NCBI RefSeq assembly: GCF_002812725.1
Contig: NZ_NMUN01000004.1
Span: forward strand, 124,001-188,000
Source of the DNA: Microbacterium sp. BR1
GTDB taxonomy: Bacteria; Actinomycetota; Actinomycetes; Actinomycetales; Microbacteriaceae
Direction: 5' to 3'
DNA length: 64,000 nt
The notes below the pieces were generated by a model, which searched no databases, had not been told where the DNA came from, and was given only the letters and a program-made list of their open reading frames with translations. Positions within the stretch are counted from its first letter, which is position 1. Every line of letters begins with the position of its first letter. The position numbers and the translations under genes were made by a program. Of this stretch, positions 51,469-59,239 are shown piece after piece.

Positions 51469-53979
51469 GTGGCCGAACTGTTGCACCGTCTGGGATCGTT
51501 TGCCGCTCGACGGGCCTGGACCGTCATCGTCAGCTGGTTCGTCATCCTCGGCATCGCCGTCGGCGGCTTCCTCGTCGGGTTCGCGGGACTGAGCTCCAGC
51601 TTCGACATCCCGGGAACGGCGTCGGGCGACGTCATCGCCGAGCTCGAGGAGCAGCTGCCCGACTTCAGCGGCGCCTCGGGCATCGTGGTGTTCCACACCG
51701 AGGACGACGGCGCATTCACCGACGAGCAGCGCGCCGAGATCGCGGAGCTTGTGGAGTCGGGCCGCGACCTGCCCGATGTCTCCGACGTGATCGATCCCTT
51801 CGCGACCGATCAGCAGCTCACCGACCAGCGCCAGCAGGTCGAGGACGGGCGGACGCAGCTCGCGGATGCGCGGCCTCAGGCGGAAGCGGGCGAGGTACAG
51901 CTCGACGCCGGTCAGGCGCAGCTGGACGCCGGTCAAGCACAGCTCGACGCGGCGCGCTCCCAGCTCGAGGCGCGGGGATTGCCGACGACGGCGCTCGATG
52001 CCCAGCAGGCGCAACTGGATGCCCAGCAGGCGGTCATCGACGACCAGCGCCAGCAGCTGACGGACGGCCTCGCCACGATCGATGAGAACGAGGCCGAGCT
52101 CGAGCGGGGCGCCGAACTGCTCTCGTTCGCGGACGGCATCCGCGTCGTCTCGGAAGACGGCGCCACCGCGATCGTCAATGTGCAGTTCTCCGAACCGCGC
52201 CTCGAGCTCGCACAGGAGTCGAAGGACGCCGTGATCGAGCACTTCGAGTCCGAGCCGATCGAGGGCGTCGAGGTGGCGTTCTCGACCGACATCTCGCAGG
52301 GCGTCCCCGAGATCCTGGGTGTCGGCGAGGTGGTCGGTGTGGCCATCGCGGCCATCGTCCTCGTCGTGGTGCTGGGCTCGATCCTCGCCGCGTCCTTCCC
52401 GATCGTCACCGCCCTGGTCGGAGTGGCGATCGGGGCCATGGCGACGCTGTCGTTCTCGGGTCTTGTGCAGATGGCATCCGTGACCCCGATTCTCGGCGTG
52501 ATGCTCGGGCTCGCGGTCGGCATCGACTACTCGCTCTTCATCATCTACCGGCACCGGCGGCAGCTGCTCGAGGGCGCCGACGTCCACGAGTCGATCGGAC
52601 TGGCAAACGGCACCGCGGGCAACGCGGTCGTGTTCGCGGGTGCGACGGTCATCGTCGCGCTGCTGGCGCTCAACATCACGGGTGTGCCGTTCCTCGGTGT
52701 CATGGGAACGGCCGGCGCGGTGAGCGTCGCGGTCGCGGTGCTGATCGCCGTGTCGCTCACCCCCGCCCTGCTCGGGCTCGCGAAGTACCGCATCCTGAGC
52801 AAGCGCGCTGTGGCACGGGCGCGTGCGGCGGATCCGGATGCCGTGGCTCGGGCATCCCGGTCCGTACGTCCCATGTCGACCCTGCGTGCCGTCCTCACGG
52901 TCGTCGTCGCCACCGTTGCGCTGCTCGTCGTGGCGATCCCCGCGCTGTCGATGCGGCTCGGCCTGCCCGACGGCGGGTCTGAGGCCGCGGATTCGTCCGC
53001 CTATCGGGCGTTCACTCTGACGGAGGAGTCGTTCGGCGCGGGCGCGAACGGGCCGCTGCTCGTGACGGCGTCGCTGCCGGCCGGACTCGACGACGACGCA
53101 GCTCTCGACGCGCAGCTGAGCGTCGCGCGCGAACTCATGGCTCAGGAGGATGTCGTCGCGGTCGCGCCCGTCGCGCTCTCGGACGACAATCGGCTCACCG
53201 CGTTCCAGGTGATCCCCGCCGAGGGGCCGAGCAGCACCTCGACCGAGACGCTCGTGCGCGACCTGCGCGATGTGCCCCCGATCGACGGCGACATCACGCT
53301 CGGCGTCGCCGGGCAGGCCGCGATCAACATCGATATCTCGGAGGGGCTGGCGGATGTCCTTCCGCTCTACCTGCTCGTCGTCGTCGGCCTGTCGTTCCTG
53401 ATCATGGTGATGGTGTTCCGATCGCTCCTCGTGCCGCTGATCGCGACCGCCGGATTCGTGCTCTCGCTCTTCGCCACCTATGGCGCGGTGACGGCGGTCT
53501 TCCAGTGGGGATGGTTCGGCGAACTCTTCGGCGTGCACAACCCGGGGCCCATCCTGAGCTTCCTGCCGGTGATCCTCGTCGGCATCCTCTTCGGTCTCGC
53601 GATGGACTACCAGCTCTTCCTCGCATCCGGAATGCGTGAGGCGTGGGCGCACGGGGCGCCGGCTCGGCTCGCGGTCGCGCAGGGCTTCCGCGCCGGTCGC
53701 TCGGTCGTGATCGCCGCGGCGCTCATCATGGTCGCGGTGTTCTCGGGCTTCATCACGTCCGAGTCGGTCATCATCAAGTCGATGGGACTGGGGCTCGCCC
53801 TCGGCGTGCTCTTCGACGCGTTCGTCGTGCGGATGCTGCTGATGCCCGCGCTCATGCACCTGCTCGGTCAGGCGGCCTGGTGGCTGCCGCGCTGGCTCGA
53901 TCGCATCGTGCCGAACGTCGATGTGGAGGGCGCGGCCCTCGAGCGCCGGCATCCGGTCCATCACGGGCACGTCAGCTGA
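51469..53979 (+). CDS. MMPL/RND-family membrane transporter
   Basis: An 836-residue transporter with two six-helix halves. An N-terminal helix (about 18-40) is followed by an external domain. Within it, residues about 115-215 form a Gln/Ala-rich coiled coil with repeated VQLDAGQAQLDAGQAQLDAA units. The first membrane half includes TPILGVMLGLAVGIDYSLFIIYRHR, the MMPL GXXXD(Y) proton-relay motif. The second half has VILVGILFGLAMDYQLFLASGMREAW, its symmetric partner. MMPL proteins export lipids or drugs in actinobacteria, and control by an adjacent TetR suggests a drug or lipid-stress pump. GTG 51469 has the SD GAGGGAGAG. Confidence 0.93.
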   Translation: MAELLHRLGSFAARRAWTVIVSWFVILGIAVGGFLVGFAGLSSSFDIPGTASGDVIAELEEQLPDFSGASGIVVFHTEDDGAFTDEQRAEIAELVESGRDLPDVSDVIDPFATDQQLTDQRQQVEDGRTQLADARPQAEAGEVQLDAGQAQLDAGQAQLDAARSQLEARGLPTTALDAQQAQLDAQQAVIDDQRQQLTDGLATIDENEAELERGAELLSFADGIRVVSEDGATAIVNVQFSEPRLELAQESKDAVIEHFESEPIEGVEVAFSTDISQGVPEILGVGEVVGVAIAAIVLVVVLGSILAASFPIVTALVGVAIGAMATLSFSGLVQMASVTPILGVMLGLAVGIDYSLFIIYRHRRQLLEGADVHESIGLANGTAGNAVVFAGATVIVALLALNITGVPFLGVMGTAGAVSVAVAVLIAVSLTPALLGLAKYRILSKRAVARARAADPDAVARASRSVRPMSTLRAVLTVVVATVALLVVAIPALSMRLGLPDGGSEAADSSAYRAFTLTEESFGAGANGPLLVTASLPAGLDDDAALDAQLSVARELMAQEDVVAVAPVALSDDNRLTAFQVIPAEGPSSTSTETLVRDLRDVPPIDGDITLGVAGQAAINIDISEGLADVLPLYLLVVVGLSFLIMVMVFRSLLVPLIATAGFVLSLFATYGAVTAVFQWGWFGELFGVHNPGPILSFLPVILVGILFGLAMDYQLFLASGMREAWAHGAPARLAVAQGFRAGRSVVIAAALIMVAVFSGFITSESVIIKSMGLGLALGVLFDAFVVRMLLMPALMHLLGQAAWWLPRWLDRIVPNVDVEGAALERRHPVHHGHVS

Positions 53980-54169
53980 TTCCTTCCGAGTTGCGACGCC
54001 GTCGATCCATCCGCGAAGTCCTCTGATGCGAAACCTGGCGGTGGGACGCGGTCGCTCAATAGAGTGTGCATTCTCGGGGTCATGCGCCCTGAGGCATTCG
54101 TAGCCCCGTACCGATCGTGCGAACACGGGAACCTCACGGATGCTTCGCTCCATTGCTCCGAGGGAATCG

Positions 54170-54589
54170 ATGTATTACGCAACTGAGATGGATCCGGGAT
54201 TCGGCCTGCTGAGCTTCTTCGTCGCCGTGCTCGTGTACGTCTACCACGCGCTCACGCTGATGTTCATCTTCCGGAAGGCCGGGCTGAAGGCGTGGCCCGC
54301 CTGGGTGCCGCTCTTCAATGTCTGGCGGCTGCTCCAGCTGGGCGGTCAGAAGGGGTGGTGGGTGCTCGTCGGACTCATCCCCGTCGTCGGGACGATCGTG
54401 TACCTCGTGTTCTTGATCATCGCGGGGATCAACATTCAGACCGCCCTCGGCAAGCCGGGGGTGTTCTACCTGCTCGCCATCTTCCTCACGCCCGTCTGGT
54501 ACGGCATCCTGGCCTGGGACAGCTCGACCTGGCAACCGAAGCACAACCCGGTCGTACCCCCGTCGGGGTACGAGGGCGCTCCCGCGTGA
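54170..54589 (+). CDS. DUF5684-type small membrane protein
   Basis: A 139-residue protein with four hydrophobic segments (about 8-30, 38-50, 55-80 and 88-108). Conserved-looking features are AGLKAWPAWVPLFNVWRLLQLGGQKGWWVLVGLIPVVG and a short polar tail. The Trp-rich loop pattern fits DUF5684, a family found alone or fused to export-related domains, with no assigned function. ATG 54170 is chosen because of the SD GAGGGAA; ATG 54140 in the same frame is an alternative. It overlaps the next gene by four bases (GTGA at 54586-54589). Confidence 0.82.
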   Translation: MYYATEMDPGFGLLSFFVAVLVYVYHALTLMFIFRKAGLKAWPAWVPLFNVWRLLQLGGQKGWWVLVGLIPVVGTIVYLVFLIIAGINIQTALGKPGVFYLLAIFLTPVWYGILAWDSSTWQPKHNPVVPPSGYEGAPA

Positions 54590-55173
54590 CGGGTCTGGCT
54601 GCGGTACTGCTGCTCGCAGGCGTGGCGATCGCCCTTCTCAGCCTGATCGTCGTGCACCTGCTGCCGACCGGCCTGAACCCGGTGCGCGACCCCGTGAGCC
54701 AGTACGGCATCACCTCCTACCGCGGGTGGTACTGGTCGGCGGCGGGCGGCGCCGCAGTGGCGGGGATCGGTGGGGTGCTGTTCTTCGCTCCGACCGGCGG
54801 CGTCATCTCGACGGTGACGATCGTGCTGCTGGCGGTGTTCGCCGTCGCGCGCGCGGCGATCGGCTTCTTTCCGATGGATGCCCCCGGCTCGGGCCGCACG
54901 GGCACCGGCCGGACCCACAACCTTCTGGCCACGGCTGCTTTCGCCTCGGTGACGGCCGCCGCGTTCACGGGTGCCGGAGCACTGCACGATGCAGGATTTC
55001 CGGATGCGTCGGCCTGGTCGACCGCGTGCGGTGTCGTCATGGCGGTCGGCGCGATCGGCGTGCTGATCACCGCCCGCCGGGAACGACTGGGGCTCTTCGG
55101 CCTGACGGAACGGATCATCTACCTCGGCTTTCTCGCGTGGTTCGTCCTGCTGGGGGTGCTCGCGCTGTCGTAG
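54586..55173 (+). CDS. DUF998-type membrane protein
   Basis: A 195-residue integral membrane protein with six hydrophobic segments. Motifs fitting DUF998 are HLLPTGLNPVRDPVSQYGIT after the first helix, GFFPMDAPGSGRTGTGRTHNLLA between helices 3 and 4, and a terminal helix LGFLAWFVLLGVLAL. The family is widespread in actinobacteria and of unknown activity; the conserved Pro-Met-Asp and His residues suggest a ligand or metal contact near the membrane surface. GTG 54586 overlaps the stop of the DUF5684 gene, so both are translated from one mRNA. Confidence 0.85.
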   Translation: MTGLAAVLLLAGVAIALLSLIVVHLLPTGLNPVRDPVSQYGITSYRGWYWSAAGGAAVAGIGGVLFFAPTGGVISTVTIVLLAVFAVARAAIGFFPMDAPGSGRTGTGRTHNLLATAAFASVTAAAFTGAGALHDAGFPDASAWSTACGVVMAVGAIGVLITARRERLGLFGLTERIIYLGFLAWFVLLGVLALS

Positions 55174-55200
55174 TCGGCGACCCGCGACCTGTCGGTCTCG

Positions 55201-56832
55201 CTAACGCATGTGGGTGAGGACTCCGTCGCCGTCTAGCCGCAGCTCGGCCGTCAGGTCGAGCCCGTCGAGGAACGCGCGGTCGTGGCTGACGACGATCAGC
55301 GCGCCGCGGTAGGCGGCCAGCGCCTCGGTGAGCTGAGCGACGCTCGGGATGTCGAGGTTGTTGGTCGGCTCGTCGAGCACCAGCAGTTGGGCGGGAGGGG
55401 CGGCCAGCAGCAGCGTCGCGAGCGCCGCGCGGAACCTCTCACCACCCGAGAGCGAACCGACCGGACGGTCGGCCGCGGTGCCCCGCAGCAGCAGCCGGGC
55501 GAGCTGGTTGCGCAGCTCGGCGGCCGGTACTCCGGGGGCGGCGGCCTGCACGTTCTCGAGCGCGCTCCGGGCATCGTCCAACCCGTCGAGTCGTTGCGAG
55601 AGGTACCCGACACGCTCGACCAGCGCCTCGGCGCGCGCCCGGGCGACGTCGGCGGGGGCGTCTCCGGACGGATGGTCCGAAGCATCCGTTCCGCGCAGCA
55701 GGCCCTGCAGGAGCGTGGTCTTGCCGACGCCGTTCGGGCCCGTCAGGGCGATGCGCTCCGGGCCCTGCACGAGCACCTCGCGTCCGTCGCCGCCGACCAG
55801 GCGGGCGATGCGCCGCGTCCGCGGTACACCGGGATCGGGGAGCTGGATCGAGATGCGATCGTCCTCGCGCACGCGTGACTCCGCCGCATCGACGGCCGCG
55901 CGCGCATTCTGGACCTTGTCGTCGAGGATGCCGCGGCGGTTGCCCTGGGACTTCTCCGCGGAGTTGCGGCGGTCGTTGACGACGGCCTTGACGTACTTGC
56001 GGTTCGCGGTGTCTTTGCGACCCTGACGCTCGCTGTGCGCGATCTTCTCTTCTGCCTGCACGCGCTGGCGCTTCTCGGTCTTGAGCGTCTGCTCGGCCGA
56101 TCGCAGGGCGCGCTGGGCCGCCTCCTGCTCGGCCGCGACGTGCTGCCGATAGGCGCTGTACGGCCCGCCGTAGACCGACAGCGAACCCGCGCGCAGTTCG
56201 GCCGTGCTGTCCATCAGCTCGAGCAGGGCGACGTCGTGGCTCACGACGATGAGGGTGCCGCGCCATCCGGCGACCAGCTCGTACGCCCGTTCGCGGGCGT
56301 CGGTGTCGAGGTTGTTGGTCGGCTCGTCGAGCAGGGCGATATCGGCGCGGCGCAGCGAGACGCCGACGAGCGCGGTCAGCATCGTCTCGCCGCCCGAGAG
56401 GGTGTCGGCGGGTCGGTCGAGGTCTTCGACATCGATCCCGGCGGCGGCGAGGGCGGCGACCGACCGAGCCTCGACATCCCAATCGTCATCGACCCGATCG
56501 AACAGGTGCTGCTCGATCGTGCCGCCCTCGATCGCGCGGATGGCGTCGAGGGTGCCGCGCACGCCCAGCAGGTCGGCGATCGTGCCGTGCGGGATCAGCG
56601 CCAGGTTCTGGGGCAGGTAGGCGACGACTCCGTTGGCGGTGACACCGCCGCCTGTGGGCACGATGTCGCCCGCGATGATGCGGAGGAGTGTCGACTTGCC
56701 GACGCCGTTCAGGCCGACGAGGCCCGTGCGGCGGCGGTCGAAGGCGCCCGAGACGTGGTCGATGGCGGGGGAGCCATCCGGCCAGGCGAAGGTGAGGTCG
56801 TGAAGCACGACGGAAGGACGAAAAGCGGGCAT
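55201..56832 (-). CDS. ABC-F family ATPase (ribosome-associated, possible antibiotic-resistance factor)
   Basis: A 543-residue protein with two nucleotide-binding domains and no membrane helices. Domain 1: GLNGVGKSTLLRI (Walker A), LSGGETMLTALVGV, ALLDEPTNNLD. Domain 2: ALTGPNGVGKTTLLQGL, LSGGERFRAALATLLLA, LVLDEPTNNLD. The linker (about 215-320) is charged and helical (AEQEAAQRALRSAEQTLKTE), as in the P-site tRNA-interacting segment of ABC-F proteins. These bind the ribosomal E site; some relieve antibiotic stalling. Its 5' leader contains a 10-codon ORF and a hairpin covering the SD, the layout of antibiotic-inducible ABC-F genes. ATG 56832 follows GGAGACCCGC. Confidence 0.92.
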   Translation of the reverse strand: MPAFRPSVVLHDLTFAWPDGSPAIDHVSGAFDRRRTGLVGLNGVGKSTLLRIIAGDIVPTGGGVTANGVVAYLPQNLALIPHGTIADLLGVRGTLDAIRAIEGGTIEQHLFDRVDDDWDVEARSVAALAAAGIDVEDLDRPADTLSGGETMLTALVGVSLRRADIALLDEPTNNLDTDARERAYELVAGWRGTLIVVSHDVALLELMDSTAELRAGSLSVYGGPYSAYRQHVAAEQEAAQRALRSAEQTLKTEKRQRVQAEEKIAHSERQGRKDTANRKYVKAVVNDRRNSAEKSQGNRRGILDDKVQNARAAVDAAESRVREDDRISIQLPDPGVPRTRRIARLVGGDGREVLVQGPERIALTGPNGVGKTTLLQGLLRGTDASDHPSGDAPADVARARAEALVERVGYLSQRLDGLDDARSALENVQAAAPGVPAAELRNQLARLLLRGTAADRPVGSLSGGERFRAALATLLLAAPPAQLLVLDEPTNNLDIPSVAQLTEALAAYRGALIVVSHDRAFLDGLDLTAELRLDGDGVLTHMR

Positions 56833-56847
56833 GCGGGTCTCCGGTAT

Positions 56848-56867
56848 GTGTCAGGGGGCGCTGACAC
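56848..56867 (-). promoter_or_regulatory. SD-sequestering leader hairpin of the ABC-F gene
   Basis: GTGTCAG (minus-strand sense) pairs with CTGACAC (7 bp, 6-nt loop). Just outside, CTCC pairs with GGAG of the ribosome-binding site across an ATACC bulge. The SD would thus be hidden until translation of the upstream leader peptide disturbs the fold. Confidence 0.55.
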
Positions 56868-56894
56868 GGAGCCGCAGGGGAGTGCGCGGGTCGG

Positions 56895-56927
56895 TCAGCG
56901 ATGTACGCCGGAACCGTTACCCGTCAT
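56895..56927 (-). CDS. Candidate leader peptide of the ABC-F gene (10 aa)
   Basis: A minimal ORF, ATG at 56927 to TGA at 56895, encodes MTGNGSGVHR. An AAGGAT SD-like sequence lies about 8 nt upstream of its ATG, and its stop is 28 nt before the SD-sequestering hairpin. Short leader ORFs of this kind sense ribosome stalling in antibiotic-inducible ABC-F and Erm genes. The coding evidence is only positional: too short for codon statistics. Confidence 0.45.
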   Translation of the reverse strand: MTGNGSGVHR

Positions 56928-57041
56928 GACCCATCCTTCGATTCGCTCCCTCTCACACGCGGCCGGAGTGCCGCAGGAGCGCGGCAGCCAGTCTGCCACA
57001 TGACGGCACGGTCGGTCACCGAGCCCGCTCACGCACGCTCA

Positions 57042-57110
57042 CCCCGCGCGAACGGACGCGACACGCCGCTCGGCCCCCGTGGCCACGGCGTGTCGCGACC
57101 GTTCGCGGGG
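57042..57110. repeat. Long hairpin, GCGAACGGACGCGACACGCC family
   Basis: Left arm CCCCGCGCGAACGGACGCGA (from 57042, continuing CACGCCG) and right arm CGGCGTGTCGCGACCGTTCG (from 57086, continuing CGGGG) pair with one mismatch. It shares its core arm with the hairpin at 50668-50726, 6.4 kb away. It sits just downstream of the SGNH hydrolase stop. Confidence 0.75.
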
Positions 57111-57119
57111 TCGTGCGGG

Positions 57120-58262
57120 TCACCCGAAGGGGCCGCCCGGCGCGAACACCCGCTCCGTGAAGCGCTCGCCGATCACGCGGTGCGCCTGAGGGGAGGGATG
57201 CAGGCCATCGAGCAACGGCATCGCCGCCGCATCCTCTTCGCCATACAGGTCGGTGCCCTCGACGAAATGCAGGTTCGGGTCATCCGCTCGCCTCTGAATG
57301 ACATCGCGGAGCGCCTCGCGGATGACCCGCAGCGTCAGACGCCCCTGCGCCGTGTCGCCCGGGGTGCCGGTCGCGACGAAGCGCACCTGACCCGTGCCGA
57401 GGGATGCCGGGTCGATCGCGCCGGGCCCCGGGGTGTCTTCGTGGATGCCGGCGAAGAGCGGCGAGATCAGCAGCAGGGGCGCGTCCGGGTGGCCGTCGCG
57501 GATCGTGTCGAGAAACCCGTGGACCGCCGGCACGAAGACCCGCAGGTGCATCGCGTCGAGGTTCACGACGTTGATGCCGAGCTTGACGCTGACGATGTCG
57601 GCGGGGGTGTCGCGCATGACCCGGGCCAGGAAAGGATCGACGAGTGCGCTCCCGCCGAAGCCGAGGTTGTGGAGATTGACGCCCGCGCGACGGGCAGCGA
57701 TGGCGGGCCAGATCTCGCTCGGCGCCGTGGCGTTCGAGCCCTGACTGATCGAGCTGCCGTGATGCAGCCACACACGGCCTCGCTCTGGGTCGGGCCGGAT
57801 CGGCGCGTCGGATCGGAGGGATACGAGTTCGATCGACTCGTTGTGCGGCAGCCAGATCTCCACGCGACAGTCGATGCCAGGCAGGGTCACCGTCGTCGTG
57901 TGCGGCGGACCGGCGTGCGGGGTCATCGATCCCGTCCGCAGGTCGACGTCGATCGCGTCGCCGCCCGTGAGCTCGTCGCTGACGACGCGCGATCCCTCGA
58001 TGAACACGTCGATCCTCCCACGCGGACGGTCGGCGCCGAGATACACGACGCGGGTCGGGTGCGTGACGAGCTCGAGAGTCGCGGCGGCTGTGCGGAAGAC
58101 GATCCGCGTTCCGGAGGGTTGCGCCTCCATCGACATCAGCTGACCGTCCGCGAACCGCTCGCGCACCTCCGCGGGCAGACGGTGAGGGGTGACCCCGTGC
58201 GCGGTCTGCTCGAGGTCGGCGGTGCCACGGAAGAGGTCGGGGGAGAGGGTCGTCTGAATCAC
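57120..58262 (-). CDS. SGNH/GDSL-family hydrolase
   Basis: A 380-residue esterase/lipase-like enzyme without an export signal. The N-terminal 170 residues form a beta-rich accessory domain (ATLELVTHPTRVVYLGADRP, VTLPGIDCRVEIWLPHNESI). The SGNH core follows: WLHHGSSISQG (nucleophile Ser), LGFGGSALVDP (Gly), SVKLGINVVN (Asn) and MPLLDGLHPSPQAH (Asp and His). It probably hydrolyses an acyl or sugar ester in the cytosol. GTG 58262 is used, with TAGGTT about 8 nt upstream. The gene is divergent from a TetR regulator across a perfect operator palindrome, so it is probably substrate-induced. Confidence 0.88.
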   Translation of the reverse strand: MIQTTLSPDLFRGTADLEQTAHGVTPHRLPAEVRERFADGQLMSMEAQPSGTRIVFRTAAATLELVTHPTRVVYLGADRPRGRIDVFIEGSRVVSDELTGGDAIDVDLRTGSMTPHAGPPHTTTVTLPGIDCRVEIWLPHNESIELVSLRSDAPIRPDPERGRVWLHHGSSISQGSNATAPSEIWPAIAARRAGVNLHNLGFGGSALVDPFLARVMRDTPADIVSVKLGINVVNLDAMHLRVFVPAVHGFLDTIRDGHPDAPLLLISPLFAGIHEDTPGPGAIDPASLGTGQVRFVATGTPGDTAQGRLTLRVIREALRDVIQRRADDPNLHFVEGTDLYGEEDAAAMPLLDGLHPSPQAHRVIGERFTERVFAPGGPFG

Positions 58263-58270
58263 GGAACGTT

Positions 58271-58289
58271 AACCTACACCCTGTAGGCT
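58271..58289. promoter_or_regulatory. Operator palindrome overlapping two divergent -10 boxes
   Basis: CCTACACCCTGTAGG (58273-58287) is a perfect 6-3-6 inverted repeat. Its left arm overlaps the minus-strand -10 TAGGTT (complement of 58271-58276) of the SGNH gene. Its right arm overlaps the plus-strand -10 TAGGCT (58284-58289) of the TetR gene. Occupancy would block both promoters. Confidence 0.7.
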
Positions 58290-58334
58290 GGAAGTAACGG
58301 GTTATAGGAGCGTCAGAGACCGGGAGGAGAGCGA

Positions 58335-58901
58335 ATGCCTCGAGCACATCTCACCGCCGCTGACGTGGTGTCGGCCGCGGCCGGGATCGCGGATCGCGAG
58401 GGCTTCGACGCCGTGTCGGTCTCCGCCGTCGCGCGAGCCCTCGACGTTCAGCCGGCGAGCCTGTATTCGCACGTCCGCGATCGGGCAGCGCTGCTGGACG
58501 GCATCCATCGCCTCGCTCTCGCCGAACTCGCGGACCGCGTCGGTGCGGCGATCGCCGGCCGCGCGGGACGTGACGCGCTCGTCGCGCTGGCCGATGCCCA
58601 CCGAGACCTTGCGGCCGAGCGACCCGGCGTCTGGGCGGCGCTGCAGCGGCCAGCCGGTCCCGAGACCGTCCGCTCGACCGAAGCGGCCCGCGTGGCGTCG
58701 CTCATGCTCGCGGTTCTGCGCGGCTACGACCTGCCCGAGTCCGCGCTCGTGCACGCCACGCGTTTCGTCGGCGCGACGATCAACGGATACCTCGCGCTGG
58801 ATCGCTCCGGCGCCTACAGCGGACGTGACGAGTCGACGGATGCCTCGTGGTCGTGGACAATCGACGCCCTGGATCGAGCACTCCGCGACGCTGCGGGATG
58901 A
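58335..58901 (+). CDS. TetR/AcrR-family regulator (autoregulated)
   Basis: A 188-residue regulator. The DNA-binding domain is LTAADVVSAAAGIADREGFD, VSVSAVARALDVQPASLYSHVRDRAALLDGI (about 5-55). The LYSHV recognition helix and the C-terminal ERPGVWAALQRPAG, VGATINGYLALD pattern fit the TetR subfamily with the WHG-type C-terminal domain. The SD GGAGGAGAG precedes ATG 58335. The perfect palindrome at 58273 lies over its own -10 and that of the divergent SGNH hydrolase, so it most likely controls both. Confidence 0.9.
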   Translation: MPRAHLTAADVVSAAAGIADREGFDAVSVSAVARALDVQPASLYSHVRDRAALLDGIHRLALAELADRVGAAIAGRAGRDALVALADAHRDLAAERPGVWAALQRPAGPETVRSTEAARVASLMLAVLRGYDLPESALVHATRFVGATINGYLALDRSGAYSGRDESTDASWSWTIDALDRALRDAAG

Positions 58902-58951
58902 GCGATGTCAACCCCATACGCTTCGCCCGACGTGAGGACGATGCTCGATGC

Positions 58952-59107
58952 ATGAGCACCGAAAACAACAAGATCGACGGACCCACCGGCAAGCCGAGCC
59001 AGGCCGAGGGCGCCGACCCCGACCAGCCGGAGGGCTCGCAGGCATCGGAACCGCTGCCCGCGGAGGGCCACCCCTCACCCGCAGATGGCGGCGAGCTCGA
59101 CGAATGA
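58952..59107 (+). CDS. Small disordered acidic protein (51 aa)
   Basis: A 51-residue protein from ATG 58952 to 59107, rich in Glu, Gly, Pro and Ser (STENNKIDGPTGKPSQAEGA...) with no hydrophobic core, hence intrinsically disordered. Third positions are strongly G/C in this frame, and a GAGGACG purine stretch lies upstream, which is modest support for translation. The same frame opens earlier (58847), but that would overlap the TetR 3' end. Function unknown. It lies 50 bp after the TetR gene in the same direction. Confidence 0.55.
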   Translation: MSTENNKIDGPTGKPSQAEGADPDQPEGSQASEPLPAEGHPSPADGGELDE

Positions 59108-59128
59108 GGTCGGGTTCCGGGCGCTGAC

Positions 59129-59194
59129 GCGCGAAAGGACGCAACATGCCGTGTCGCCCGGCGGCGCGACGGCGTGTTGCGTCGGTTCGGCGCG
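59129..59194. repeat. Imperfect hairpin of the dispersed palindrome family
   Basis: GACGCAACATGCCGT (about 59138-59152) pairs with ACGGCGTGTTGCGTC (59169-59183) with one mismatch; flanking GCGCGAA/TTCGGCGCG extend it. It is a diverged relative of the 50668 and 57042 hairpins, again placed just outside a gene's 3' end (the GmrSD-like gene). Confidence 0.6.
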
Positions 59195-59239
59195 AAGCGG
59201 AAACCGGATCTGCGGCGTTGCAGTCGGGGTTGACCCCGA

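Noticed and set aside
51394..54153. A 919-codon minus-strand open frame opposite the MMPL transporter
   Set aside because: His/Glu/Arg-rich mirror of a well-recognised transporter gene in the same place; no domain motifs.
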